Part shown: positions 21,723 to 30,545 of the stretch, piece after piece | Position numbering within the stretch: position 1 is the stretch's first letter | How the letters are laid out: each line of letters begins with the position of its first letter | NCBI GenBank assembly: GCA_004553485.1 | Contig: SFLG01000016.1 | Span: forward strand, 1-35,719 | DNA from: Bacteroidales bacterium | GTDB taxonomy: Bacteria; Bacteroidota; Bacteroidia; Bacteroidales; Muribaculaceae | Reading direction: 5' to 3' | Length of the DNA: 35,719 bases | Position numbers and translations under genes: made by a program | Notes under the pieces: generated by a model | The model's input: the letters and a program-made list of their open reading frames with translations, nothing else | What the model was told of the DNA's origin: nothing | Database searches by the model: none

Positions 21723-24700
21723 ATGAAGAAATTTGCACTCTTCCTTTCGGCCACAGCCATCGCTGTCGGCGCCTCGCAGGCCCGCACACTGTCGCCGGAC
21801 GAAGCCCTGAGCCGCCTCGACGAGGCGTCCGCATCCACTCAGGGTATGCGCGCTCCCAAGTTCAACGGAGCCAAGAAGCTGGTCAAGACAGCTACTTTCA
21901 ACAACCTGCCCACCTACTACGTCTTCTCCACTCCCTCACAGACGATCTTCGTGGGCGCCGACGATGTGGCACAGCCCCTCCTCGGTTACATTGACAACCC
22001 CGACTTCAACGAGGCCGGTATGCCTCCCGCAATGAAATGGTGGCTGGAAGAGTACAGCCGCCAGATTGAATACGCCACCGCCCGCCAGGCCAAGGCCGCT
22101 CCCGTCCGCCAGAAGGTGCAGAGCAAGCTCAGCCAGGCCCCGATGAAGGCCACACGCTCGGCCATCTCGCCCCTCTGCGCCACAACATGGGACCAGGGCG
22201 CTCCCTACAACAACCTCATGCCCACCAAGAGCGGCCAGCGCACGTACACCGGCTGCGTGGCTACGGCAATGGCCCAGGTGATGAAATATCACAACTATCC
22301 CGCACAGGGCAAGGGCTCGAACTCGTACACCTGGAACAACCAGACGCTGTCGATGAACTTTGCCAACACCACCTTTGACTGGGCCAACATGCTCAACTCG
22401 TACCCCAGCTCGTCGTCGGGCACCTCGGCACAGCGCACCGCCATCGCCACACTGATGAAGGCCTGCGGTTATGCCGTCAACATGGAGTACGGCATCGACT
22501 CGGACGGCGGCTCGGGCGCAATGAGCTTCGACATCGCCCCCGCCCTGGTCGACAACTTCCAGTATGACAACGCCACGCACACCGAGTTCCGCGACTACTA
22601 CTCGACCGACGAGTGGGAGGAGATGATGTACGACAACCTCAAGAACGTCGGCCCCATCGTGTACTGCGGTGTCGCCAACGGCGGCGGCCACTGCTTTGTC
22701 TGCGACGGCTACAAGACCGACGGCACCTTCCACATCAACTGGGGCTGGAGCGGCAGCTACGACGGCTACTTCAAGCTCAACGCCCTCAACCCGGAGGGAC
22801 AGGGCGCAGGTGGCTTCGCCGGCGGCTACAACACCCAGCAGGACGCCACCCTCGGCATCCGCAAGCCCGTCAGCGGCTCGGTTAAGCCCGAGTCGTACAT
22901 GGCCATCTACGGCACATTCAAGACCACGGCCAGCAGCCGCGACCTCACCTTCTCGGCCACCAACGGCGGTTTCTACAACATGTCGTCGTACGCCGCCTCG
23001 TTCACCGTCGCCCTCGCCCTCAAGGACAGCAACGGAAACGTGCAGTATGTAGGCTCCAAGAGCCTCGGCACCGTGCAGCCCGGCTACGGTACCGGCAGCA
23101 TCGCCCTCTCCATCCCCAGCTCGGTTGCCGCCGGCACATACAAGGCTTCGCTTGTATACAAGGTGTCGGGAGACTGGAAGCCCTTCAAGGTCACCTACGG
23201 CGACAACAACTACGCCAACATCACCCTGACCTCGTCCAAGGCCACCGTCAACTCGTACGGCTTTGAGGCCGCCGACGGCTCGACAGGCGGCAGCAGCTCA
23301 GGCTCGGGCTCGGAAACCGAAACCGGCAGCTTCTCCGTCACCGGCTACACCACCAGCACCGGCTTCACAGTCGGCGAGACCGCCCATGTCAGCGCCACTG
23401 TCAAGAGCACCTACAGCTCGGCTCAGTCGTTAACCCTTTCTGGCTACCTGTGCACTTACGCCGACAACAAGTACAGCGTCGCCGCCAAACTTGGCTCGGC
23501 TACCGTCAGCGTCAAGGCCAACGGCACCGCCACAGCCTCGATGAGCGCCACCCTCAGCAGCTCGCTCAGCGCCGGCAGCTACTACATCTGCTTCACCGAC
23601 GCCGACGGCTACATCCTCAACACCCCCGAGCAGGTAACCGTCAAGGCTGCCTCGTCGGGCACCGACACCGGCAAGATCTCTGTCACCTCGATGACACCCT
23701 CTGCCTTCACCATCGGCGAAACCGCCACCGTCACGACCGTCTTCAGCAACACCTACACCAGCCAGAAGACCATCACCGCCAAGGTTGTGCTGTGCACACA
23801 AAGCAGCTCCTCCTACTCTATCAAGGCCACCCTGCAGAGCCAGAGCGTGACAATCGCCAAGTCGGCCACCAAGACCGTCACCTTCTCGGGCACCGTTCCC
23901 TCTGACCTCGAGGCCGGCACATACTACCTCATCGTTGCCGACTCTGACAACAACATGCTCAGCAGCGTCCAGGCTGTCACCGTCAGCAAAGCCAGCACTC
24001 CCGCCGAGGAGACCGGCGAGGTTACCGTAACATCGGTAAGCGCCTCGGGCGACCTCGTTGTCGGCGAAGCCGCCACCGTCAAGGCTGTCTTCAAGAGCAC
24101 CTGGCCCACCCAGGCTCAGACCGAGACATACCGCGCCATCCTGGCTTCCAAGTCAACCTCGGGCTACACCGTCAAGGCCACACTTGCCACAAAGGAGATT
24201 GCCGTGCCCGCCAACACATCTACCACCGTCAGCTTCAACGGCACCGTCTCGTCGTCACTGGCTGCCGGCACATATTACCTGCTCATCGCCAACTCGGCCA
24301 ACAAGGTTGTCGGAACTCCCGTTCAGGTAACCGTCCTGGAGGCCGGCTCGGGCGAGGAAGAAGAACAGACCGTCGTTGTCACCCAGGCTACCGTCACCAA
24401 GGGCTTCACCCAGGGTCTGGCATACACCGTCGCCGTCACCGCCAAGAGCACCTACTCGACCAGCCAGTCGCTCACGCTCGTGGGCTACCTCTGCAGCCTC
24501 AGCAACAGCAGCTACAGCATCGAGGAACAGCTTGGCAGCGTTTCGGTAACCGTTTCGGCCAACTCCACCAAGACCGCCAACATCAGCGGCACCCTGTCGT
24601 CTGACATCGAGGCCGGCAGCTACTACCTGGTAATCTGCGACGAGAACAACACCATCCTCAACACTCCCGCCCAGGTAACCGTAGAGGCCAAGCAGGAGAC

Positions 24701-25565
24701 CACCACTACCACCTCTTCCACCGCCAACCTCGCCATCAGCAGCGTCAGCACCTCGACCGGCTTCACCGCCTCGTCGGCCTGCAAACTCTCTGTCGAGTTC
24801 ACCAACCAGGGTTCGACCGCCGTCGACGCCAAAGTTACCCCCACCATCTACAAGAAGAGCTGGTTCTCCTACTCGAAGAAGTGCGCACTCAACCAGAGCT
24901 CGGTCAAGGTATCGGCCAACGGCACCGCCACCGTCGCCTTCTCCGGCACCCTCAGTGCCCTCAGCGCCGGCACATACTACCTGCGCTTCATCGACGAAAG
25001 CGGCGCGATCGTAGGCAGCAAGACCTACAGTCTCACCGTCAGCGCAGCCTCCTCGCGCAGCTACACCGCACGCAACTTCAGCATGGCATCGCCCAACGCC
25101 GTCGATCCCGATAACGCCAGCATGGCCGTCGACGTCGAGGCTCTCGACGAGGACGTCGCTCCCCAGTTCATCGCCATCATCACCCCGCTCGGCAACGAGG
25201 ACAACACCACCACCATCGCCGCCTTCTCGTCAAAGGTTATTCCTTCGGGACAGACCGAGCGTCTGAACTTCTTCGGCATGCTTGACAACCTCGTCGAAGG
25301 CGCCGAGTACCAGGCCAGCCTCTACACCCTCGATGCCAACAACATCTACAGCGGCCTCGACTACGTAGACGCTATCCGCTTCAAGGCCGGCAGCACCACC
25401 GGTGTCCACGACATCATCGTCAACGAGGAAGAGACTGTCGGCAACACCGACGCCGACGCCGTCTACTACGACCTCAAGGGCGCCCGTGTCGACAACAGCA
25501 ACATCGCCCCCGGCATCTACATCAAGCGCACTCCCGCCGCCATCACCAAGGTGCTGGTAAAGTAA
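21723..25565 (+). CDS. Secreted C10 (streptopain-like) cysteine protease with five Ig-like repeats
   Basis: A 1280-residue secreted protease. A signal peptide (1-21, ending ASQAR) precedes a Spi-type inhibitory propeptide (about 22-145). The C10 domain (about 150-380) has catalytic Cys178 in YTGCVATAMAQVMKY, His323 in NGGGHCFVCDGY, and Asn339 and Trp341 in HINWGWSGSYDGYF. A beta-rich region (390-510) and a Ser/Gly linker follow. Then come five tandem repeats of about 107 residues (about 535-642, 650-756, 765-872, 881-988, 1001-1107), each with GETAxVxxxxKSTY near the start and AGTYYL(I/V) near the end; these are predicted Ig/CARDB-like beta-sandwiches. A last domain ends in VYYDLKGARVDNSNIAPGIYI and KVLVK, resembling type IX secretion or surface-sorting tails. 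It is monocistronic. Confidence 0.93.
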   Translation: MKKFALFLSATAIAVGASQARTLSPDEALSRLDEASASTQGMRAPKFNGAKKLVKTATFNNLPTYYVFSTPSQTIFVGADDVAQPLLGYIDNPDFNEAGMPPAMKWWLEEYSRQIEYATARQAKAAPVRQKVQSKLSQAPMKATRSAISPLCATTWDQGAPYNNLMPTKSGQRTYTGCVATAMAQVMKYHNYPAQGKGSNSYTWNNQTLSMNFANTTFDWANMLNSYPSSSSGTSAQRTAIATLMKACGYAVNMEYGIDSDGGSGAMSFDIAPALVDNFQYDNATHTEFRDYYSTDEWEEMMYDNLKNVGPIVYCGVANGGGHCFVCDGYKTDGTFHINWGWSGSYDGYFKLNALNPEGQGAGGFAGGYNTQQDATLGIRKPVSGSVKPESYMAIYGTFKTTASSRDLTFSATNGGFYNMSSYAASFTVALALKDSNGNVQYVGSKSLGTVQPGYGTGSIALSIPSSVAAGTYKASLVYKVSGDWKPFKVTYGDNNYANITLTSSKATVNSYGFEAADGSTGGSSSGSGSETETGSFSVTGYTTSTGFTVGETAHVSATVKSTYSSAQSLTLSGYLCTYADNKYSVAAKLGSATVSVKANGTATASMSATLSSSLSAGSYYICFTDADGYILNTPEQVTVKAASSGTDTGKISVTSMTPSAFTIGETATVTTVFSNTYTSQKTITAKVVLCTQSSSSYSIKATLQSQSVTIAKSATKTVTFSGTVPSDLEAGTYYLIVADSDNNMLSSVQAVTVSKASTPAEETGEVTVTSVSASGDLVVGEAATVKAVFKSTWPTQAQTETYRAILASKSTSGYTVKATLATKEIAVPANTSTTVSFNGTVSSSLAAGTYYLLIANSANKVVGTPVQVTVLEAGSGEEEEQTVVVTQATVTKGFTQGLAYTVAVTAKSTYSTSQSLTLVGYLCSLSNSSYSIEEQLGSVSVTVSANSTKTANISGTLSSDIEAGSYYLVICDENNTILNTPAQVTVEAKQETTTTTSSTANLAISSVSTSTGFTASSACKLSVEFTNQGSTAVDAKVTPTIYKKSWFSYSKKCALNQSSVKVSANGTATVAFSGTLSALSAGTYYLRFIDESGAIVGSKTYSLTVSAASSRSYTARNFSMASPNAVDPDNASMAVDVEALDEDVAPQFIAIITPLGNEDNTTTIAAFSSKVIPSGQTERLNFFGMLDNLVEGAEYQASLYTLDANNIYSGLDYVDAIRFKAGSTTGVHDIIVNEEETVGNTDADAVYYDLKGARVDNSNIAPGIYIKRTPAAITKVLVK

Positions 25566-25586
25566 AGCGCTGACACCCCCTAACCG

Positions 25587-25618
25587 ACAGGCTGACGCCC
25601 CCGCGTCAGCCTGTTTTT
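25587..25618 (+). terminator. C10 protease terminator
   Basis: A perfect 12-bp stem pairs ACAGGCTGACGC (25587-25598) with GCGTCAGCCTGT (25603-25614) around CCCC, followed by a run of T. Confidence 0.9.
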
Positions 25619-25644
25619 TTGCCCCTGCCGCCGGATTGACCCAA

Positions 25645-25716
25645 TTAGGCTGATTAGACTTATTAGACCAATTAGACTTATTAGATTTATTAGACTTATT
25701 AGTCCAATCAGCCTTA
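25645..25716 (+). repeat. 9-bp tandem array, TTAGACTTA type
   Basis: Eight contiguous 9-bp units: TTAGGCTGA, TTAGACTTA, TTAGACCAA, TTAGACTTA, TTAGATTTA, TTAGACTTA, TTAGTCCAA, TCAGCCTTA. It lies between the protease terminator and the cls promoter, so it may not be transcribed. It shares the TTAG start and 9-bp period with the arrays at 18180 and 30676. Confidence 0.9.
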
Positions 25717-25786
25717 TCGCTCCCCGCGCCGCAGCTTGCTTGCGTTAATTGTTGTTAATGGCGCGAGGGGTTTGGGGGCATTTCGT

Positions 25787-25794
25787 TAATTTTG
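25787..25794 (+). promoter_or_regulatory. -7 box of cls, predicts a leaderless mRNA
   Basis: TAATTTTG ends 4 nt before the ATG at 25799, so transcription should begin at or within 2 nt of the start codon. No clear -33 element at standard spacing. Confidence 0.6.
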
Positions 25795-25798
25795 TGGT

Positions 25799-27241
25799 AT
25801 GGCTGAGGTTTGGCAGTACATAATGACCAATGCATGGGTGCACAACACCTTTCTGGTTGTGTACGCGGCCACCATTTTCCTGATTTTGGGCATCGTGCTG
25901 GCCGAAAACCGCAACCCGGTGAAGTCTCTGGCATGGATTACCGTGCTTCTGCTGCTGCCCGTGGTGGGCATCATCCTCTACATCTTCTTCGGACGCAACA
26001 TACGCAACACGCGCATGATTTCGCGCCGCAACCGCCGCCGCCTCAAACGCGCCGAGCGTTACCGCAACCCCGACCTGTCGAGTCTGGGCCTGCGCGAACA
26101 GACACAGCAGCAGATAAGGCTGGCACGGTCGCTGTGCGACGCCCAGTTCTTCCCCGGCAACGACATCCGCGTCTTCACGTCGGGACAGGCCAAGATGGCG
26201 GCGCTCGAGGCCGACCTCCGGGCCGCCACTCACTACATCAATCTGCAATATTACATCTTCACCGACGACAACATCGGCCGCCGCATCGCCGACATACTGA
26301 TGGAGAAGGCGCGTCAGGGCGTCAAGGTGCGCGTCATCTACGACCACGTGGGCTCGTTCCGCACCGGCAACCGCTTCTGGCGCAAGATGAAGAAGGCGGG
26401 CGTCGAGTGTCACCCGTTCTTCAAGGTCACCCTCCCCGTCTTCGGCAGCCGCATCAACTGGCGCAACCACCGCAAGCTGGTCATCATCGACGGCAAGGTG
26501 GGATATGTGGGCGGCATGAACATCGCCGACCGGTACATCACAGGCGGCAAGAAGTTCAAGACCTGGCGCGACGCACACCTGCGCGTCATCGGCCCGGCGG
26601 TGCGCTCGCTGCAATACTCGTTTGCCGTCGACTGGAACTTCATGGGCATGCCCCTTATCGAGGACGAGGTGCCCGAGACACCCGAGACGGGCGAGATGGG
26701 CGCGCAGCTGGTGACCTCGGGGCCCACATCGTCGTGGAGCAACGACGAGCTCATCTACCAGCGCGCCATAGCCTCGGCACAGAAGCGCATATTCATACAG
26801 ACGCCCTACTTCCTGCCCACCGACGGCCTGCTGAAGGCCCTGCAGACCGCCGCTCTGTCGCGCGTGGACGTGCGCATTATCCTGCCGCAGCACAGCGACT
26901 CGCGCATGCTTGACTACGCCTCGTTCAGCTACATCGCCGAGTGTCTGCGCTCGGGCATAAAAATCTACCTCTACGAGGACGGCATGATGCACGCCAAGAC
27001 AATGATTGTCGACGACGAGGTAGCGGCCGTGGGCTCGACTAACTTCGACTTCCGCAGCTTCGAGCACAACTTCGAGGTGAATATGTTCATCTTCTCGCGG
27101 CAGTTCAACGAGCGCATGACATCGATATTTATGAGCGACCTGCGCCACTCGCGCCGCCTGCTGCAGTCGCAATGGGCGCGCCGCTCGTTCTTCCACAAAG
27201 CCGCCGAGTCGGTGGTGCGCCTGCTGTCGCCCATCCTTTGA
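25799..27241 (+). CDS. cls: Cardiolipin synthase (phospholipase D superfamily)
   Basis: Condenses phosphatidylglycerol molecules into cardiolipin at the inner membrane. The 480-residue protein has two N-terminal membrane helices (about 14-36 and 43-65; LVVYAATIFLILGIVLAENRNP and WITVLLLLPVVGIILYIFFGR), a basic linker and two PLD domains. The HxKxxxxD motifs are His224-Lys226-Asp231 (HRKLVIID) and His398-Lys400-Asp405 (HAKTMIVD), each followed by the usual GG or GSTNFDFRSFEHNFE pattern. This is the full-length architecture of bacterial ClsA-type enzymes. The HD-domain gene starts 27 bp later and is probably co-transcribed. Confidence 0.94.
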   Translation: MAEVWQYIMTNAWVHNTFLVVYAATIFLILGIVLAENRNPVKSLAWITVLLLLPVVGIILYIFFGRNIRNTRMISRRNRRRLKRAERYRNPDLSSLGLREQTQQQIRLARSLCDAQFFPGNDIRVFTSGQAKMAALEADLRAATHYINLQYYIFTDDNIGRRIADILMEKARQGVKVRVIYDHVGSFRTGNRFWRKMKKAGVECHPFFKVTLPVFGSRINWRNHRKLVIIDGKVGYVGGMNIADRYITGGKKFKTWRDAHLRVIGPAVRSLQYSFAVDWNFMGMPLIEDEVPETPETGEMGAQLVTSGPTSSWSNDELIYQRAIASAQKRIFIQTPYFLPTDGLLKALQTAALSRVDVRIILPQHSDSRMLDYASFSYIAECLRSGIKIYLYEDGMMHAKTMIVDDEVAAVGSTNFDFRSFEHNFEVNMFIFSRQFNERMTSIFMSDLRHSRRLLQSQWARRSFFHKAAESVVRLLSPIL

Positions 27242-27268
27242 CAAACCAAACCACAGACACACAGAAAT

Positions 27269-27883
27269 ATGGACAACACGATAGAAAAAGAGAAAGAGCG
27301 CTTTTGCAAGCTGCTGCTTGATACCGGGCGCGAAAACATGGAATACGTAATCGAGGACCTCGAGGCTTTGGGCTTCTTCAAAGCGCCGGCCTCGGTACGC
27401 AACCACGACAACTACGAGGGCGGCCTGGTCCACCACTCGCTCCAGGTCTACGACACGGCGATGGCGCTGCGCGAGGCACTGATAAAGCTCAACCCCGAGC
27501 TTGAGCTCCAGCTTCCGCCCGACTCGGTGGCGGTGGCAACCCTGCTCCACGACGTATGCAAGGCCGATATTTACCGCAAGACGGTGCGCCAGCGCAAGAA
27601 CGAGGTAGGCCAGTACGAGAAATACGACGACTACAGCTACGACTACTCAGACCTGCCCGTCGGCCACGGCGAGAAGTCCGTCATACGCCTTCTGCGCAGC
27701 GGCCTCGACCTCGAGGACAACGAAATTCTTGCCATACGCTGGCACATGGGCCCCTGGGAGGTCGACACCACCAACCGCGAGCAGGAGGGCATGTACCGTC
27801 AGGCCCAGCAGAACTCGCCCCTGGTAGCCCTTGTGCACAACGCCGACTCCTTTGCCGCCCTCACCCAGAAAACCTCCTTCTGA
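27269..27883 (+). CDS. HD-domain phosphohydrolase family protein
   Basis: A 204-residue cytoplasmic protein with an HD metal-binding domain. Likely metal ligands are His56 in GGLVHHSLQV, the His94-Asp95 pair in TLLHDVCKAD and Asp193 in VHNADSFAA; His133 (VGHGEKSV) and His159 (IRWHMGPWE) fit the additional conserved histidines of the family. Such proteins hydrolyse phosphate esters of nucleotides; the substrate cannot be told from sequence. The KADIYRKTVRQRKNEVGQYEKYDDY segment between the ligands is charged and probably a helical insertion. It is second in the cls operon and ends before a strong bidirectional terminator. Confidence 0.85.
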   Translation: MDNTIEKEKERFCKLLLDTGRENMEYVIEDLEALGFFKAPASVRNHDNYEGGLVHHSLQVYDTAMALREALIKLNPELELQLPPDSVAVATLLHDVCKADIYRKTVRQRKNEVGQYEKYDDYSYDYSDLPVGHGEKSVIRLLRSGLDLEDNEILAIRWHMGPWEVDTTNREQEGMYRQAQQNSPLVALVHNADSFAALTQKTSF

Positions 27884-27923
27884 CCCCTCACCCCAAGGGC
27901 GTTTCAGCGCAGCGTTTAGATAC

Positions 27924-27964
27924 AAACAAGCAGGGACAAGCCTAAGGCCTGTCCCTGCTTGTTT
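27924..27964 (+). terminator. Bidirectional terminator between the HD gene and the YeiH gene
   Basis: A 15-bp stem pairs 27924-27938 (AAACAAGCAGGGACA) with 27950-27964 (TGTCCCTGCTTGTTT). The arms end in A/T runs on both sides and separate two convergent genes. Confidence 0.85.
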
Positions 27965-27996
27965 TTCAGGTTTTGCAACCCCTTGTGTTTGTGTTT

Positions 27997-29040
27997 TTAC
28001 ATAAACACCGGGGCGAGGTAGCGGGCGAGGGTCCAGCCGCCGACGAGGAGCCAGATGTAGATGAGGAAGGCGAGCACAAAGGGCTTGGCACCGGCTTTCT
28101 TGAACTTGTCGACGCTGGTCTCGGCGCCGAGGGCTGCCATGGCCATCGTCAGCAGGAAGGTGTCGATGTAATTGATGACGTCCACCACGGCCGCGGGCAG
28201 CAGGTCGAAGCTGTTGAAGGCTATCACGGCAAGGAAGCCGAGAGCAAACCAGGGAACGGCAATCTTGCTCTTGCCGGCGACTTCGCCGCCTTCGGCCGTC
28301 GCCGCCGACTTGCGCGATGCCACCCACAGCGCCAGCACGAGCAGCACGGGCACGAGCAACATCACCCTTATCATCTTCACTATCACCGTGATGTTGGCGA
28401 TTTCGCCGCCCATGGCGTTGCCGGCGCCGACGGCATGTGCCACCTCGTGCAGGGTCGAGCCGCCGAAGAGGCCCATCTGCACGGGGTCGAGGCTGAGGAT
28501 GCCGGCACGGTAGGCGATGGGATAGAGGAACATCGAGAGGGTGCCGAATATCACCACCGTGGCCACGGCGACGGCGGTCTTGTAGGGTTTGGTGCGCAGG
28601 GTGGCCTCGGCGCCGAGGACGGCGGCGGCACCGCAGATGCCCGAGCCTATCGACGTCAGCAGGGCGATGTCACGGTCCATCCGCAGCAGCCGGCCAAGCC
28701 AGTAGCCGCCGATTATCGTCACGGTGACGACGATGACATCAATCACGATGCCGGCCGTGCCCACCGCCACAACGTCCTGGAAGGTTAGGCGGAAGCCGTA
28801 GAGGATGATGCCGAGACGAAGCACTTTCTTCGAGCAGAACTGTATGCCGGGCACCCACGTGTCGGGCAGGTGCATACGCAGCGAATTGGCGTAAATCATG
28901 CCCAGGATGATGCCGATAATCATCGGGCTGAGCGAGAGGTCGGTGAAAATGCGGGCGCTGCCGATGTAGAAGGCGGCGCACGAGAACAGCGCTATGAGCA
29001 GCACTCCATGCCACATGGAGGCTCGTTTGGCATTTAGCAT
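27997..29040 (-). CDS. YeiH family putative transporter (Cons_hypoth698)
   Basis: A 347-residue inner-membrane protein with about ten hydrophobic helices. It carries the family motifs SPMIIGIILGMIYAN near the N-terminus, KVLRLGIILYGFRLTFQD, GSGICGAAAVLG (132-143) and STLHEVAHAVGAG (about 195-207). Members are annotated as putative sulfate exporters or YeiH-like proteins; the substrate is not established for most. The start at 29040 gives a slightly long N-terminus (MLNAKRASMWHGVLL) before the first helix; Met9 would also serve. It is probably monocistronic. No clear promoter box was found upstream. Confidence 0.9.
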   Translation of the reverse strand: MLNAKRASMWHGVLLIALFSCAAFYIGSARIFTDLSLSPMIIGIILGMIYANSLRMHLPDTWVPGIQFCSKKVLRLGIILYGFRLTFQDVVAVGTAGIVIDVIVVTVTIIGGYWLGRLLRMDRDIALLTSIGSGICGAAAVLGAEATLRTKPYKTAVAVATVVIFGTLSMFLYPIAYRAGILSLDPVQMGLFGGSTLHEVAHAVGAGNAMGGEIANITVIVKMIRVMLLVPVLLVLALWVASRKSAATAEGGEVAGKSKIAVPWFALGFLAVIAFNSFDLLPAAVVDVINYIDTFLLTMAMAALGAETSVDKFKKAGAKPFVLAFLIYIWLLVGGWTLARYLAPVFM

Positions 29041-29143
29041 ACTTTTAATGTGATGGTCTTGGGTTCGTTATTGTAATTGTTTATCTATCCTAATTTTGAT
29101 GAAGGAAACGGGGCCGGTTGTTTACTCGGTAACCGGGAAATGG

Positions 29144-29992
29144 TTATTTTGCCGGAGGGGTGGCGGTGTTGTCGGTCGTCGGCAGCATATCCAGCCAGTA
29201 GGCTTTGAGCAGGTCCATAGATGTGCCCGAGACGATACCGTGGCCCTCGATCTGCAGGGTGGGATAAGGCGAGTCGACCGGTTCGGGCGTGACTATCACG
29301 CGTGAGCCGTCGTCGTAAGCAAAATAGTAGGTGATTATCAGCATCGAGCCTTCGGCCTCGCGGTAGCCCTGGAGGTTGCGGTCGGGCTCGCCGCGCATCT
29401 TGTCGGTGTCGGTATACATCAGCAGGCGGTAGGTGGGCTTGACACCCTCTTTTGTCGAGCGGTCGATGCGGTAGATGTGCTTGCCGTCCTTCTGGCGGAA
29501 GCAGCACTCGGGGGTCCATCCCTTGCTCAGCGACACCGACAGCGAGGCCAGGTCACGGGCGACAAGGGTATCGCGGAGGGCCTGCTCGGCCTTGCCCATA
29601 TAGGGGATGGAGTAGATGCTGTCGTCGACCCACACATACTGGCCGTCCAGCAGCGACCAGCCGCGCCAGCCGTTCTGGCTCCAGTCGGCAGCCTTGGACG
29701 ATGCTATGGTCCGGTGCAGCGAGTCGTCGACGATGAAATCGTACGCGCGCAGCATCTCGGCCTTGTTGTTGATGTCGTGCAGGGGGTACTCGCGCTGGAG
29801 GGGGTAAAGGATGAGCGAGGCAAACTTGTCCTTGTCGTTCTTTGCCATCGCCTCGATGACGGGACGAACCGGGTCGGGGAACGAGTCGAGGCGTGCCCGG
29901 GTGATGGCCTTAGGCGACTTGTCGTTAGAGCAGGCCGACAGTGCGAATATTATGGACGCCGCAACGGACGCTATTACTATTTTCAGACGCAT
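29144..29992 (-). CDS. Lipoprotein of unknown function
   Basis: A 282-residue lipoprotein. The signal MRLKIVIASVAASIIFALSAC has a lipobox, LSAC, with Cys21. The mature protein is soluble, with many Asp, Lys and aromatic residues. Stretches such as FASLILYPLQREYPLHDINNK, GWRGWSLLDGQYVWVDD and KHIYRIDRSTKEGVKPTYRLL suggest a mixed alpha/beta fold. Two adjacent Cys (PECCFRQKDG) are notable for an exported protein. No family was recognised. It follows the lysozyme gene by 28 bp on the same strand, so the two are probably co-transcribed and may act on or near the cell wall. Confidence 0.75.
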   Translation of the reverse strand: MRLKIVIASVAASIIFALSACSNDKSPKAITRARLDSFPDPVRPVIEAMAKNDKDKFASLILYPLQREYPLHDINNKAEMLRAYDFIVDDSLHRTIASSKAADWSQNGWRGWSLLDGQYVWVDDSIYSIPYMGKAEQALRDTLVARDLASLSVSLSKGWTPECCFRQKDGKHIYRIDRSTKEGVKPTYRLLMYTDTDKMRGEPDRNLQGYREAEGSMLIITYYFAYDDGSRVIVTPEPVDSPYPTLQIEGHGIVSGTSMDLLKAYWLDMLPTTDNTATPPAK

Positions 29993-30020
29993 AAGCTTAT
30001 TATTCGTATGTTTCTTTTAT

Positions 30021-30545
30021 TCATTTGAAAACTTCGATGAAAAGCTCCTTGAACTCTTCGGTGCGCCGCCGCTTAAGGCCGTTGTGCACCTTGCCCTTGT
30101 ATCGGTTGAACGATAGGTAGACGTCGCGGATGTTACGGTCGCCCTTGTCGAGTTTCTTCAACAGCGACGAACGCTGCACCCTGCCGCGTCCCACATTATA
30201 GGCCAGCACACCGAGGAGCAGCGAATCGGCGCCGTATTTCTTGAACACGGCCATATTCTCGCGCAGGTCCTTGCGCAACAGCGCGTCGGCCTCTTTTTCG
30301 GTGAGGGTGCGCTTGCGGTTGAATTTCTCGCCCGGCTGGACGCCGTGGCCATATCCGACAAAGGGCCAGTCCTTGGGTTTGTGCATCGTTTCGTACTTTT
30401 TTATAATACGCACGGCAACCTCGAACAGCGAGTCGGCCTCGGCCTTGCTAAGCTGTCCCGTTCGCGACCGCACGGCACTGCATGTCACCAGCACCGCGCA
30501 AGTGGTTACCACCGTCGCCAAAATGGCTATAACAAGTCTTCTCAT
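30021..30545 (-). CDS. GH24-like lysozyme, membrane-anchored
   Basis: A 174-residue protein with an N-terminal hydrophobic helix (about 3-22, LVIAILATVVTTCAVLVTCS), probably an anchor or signal peptide, then a T4-lysozyme-type fold. The core KKYETMHKPKDWPFVGYGHGVQPGEKF contains the expected catalytic Glu (Glu52) and the GYGH signature, but the Asp/Thr pair of phage T4 lysozyme is not in its usual place; Asp59 is the nearest acid. LTEKEADALLRKDLRENMAVF, LLGVLAYNVGRG and LSFNRYKGKVHNGLKRRRTEEF are as in the Bacteroidetes lysozyme family. It presumably cuts the peptidoglycan glycan backbone. It is the first gene of a pair with the lipoprotein at 29144-29992. Confidence 0.82.
   Translation of the reverse strand: MRRLVIAILATVVTTCAVLVTCSAVRSRTGQLSKAEADSLFEVAVRIIKKYETMHKPKDWPFVGYGHGVQPGEKFNRKRTLTEKEADALLRKDLRENMAVFKKYGADSLLLGVLAYNVGRGRVQRSSLLKKLDKGDRNIRDVYLSFNRYKGKVHNGLKRRRTEEFKELFIEVFK

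Noticed and set aside
29091..29305. TAATTTTG box at 29091-29098 followed at once by ATG and a 69-codon plus-strand frame
   Set aside because: The box touches the ATG, leaving no room for a transcription start. The frame runs antisense into the lipoprotein gene and its peptide is rich in Gly/Arg with no protein-like features.
30021..30545. Lysozyme as evidence for a prophage
   Set aside because: No other phage genes, integrase or att-like repeats were seen nearby. The gene has a membrane anchor and belongs to a type common in Bacteroidetes chromosomes.
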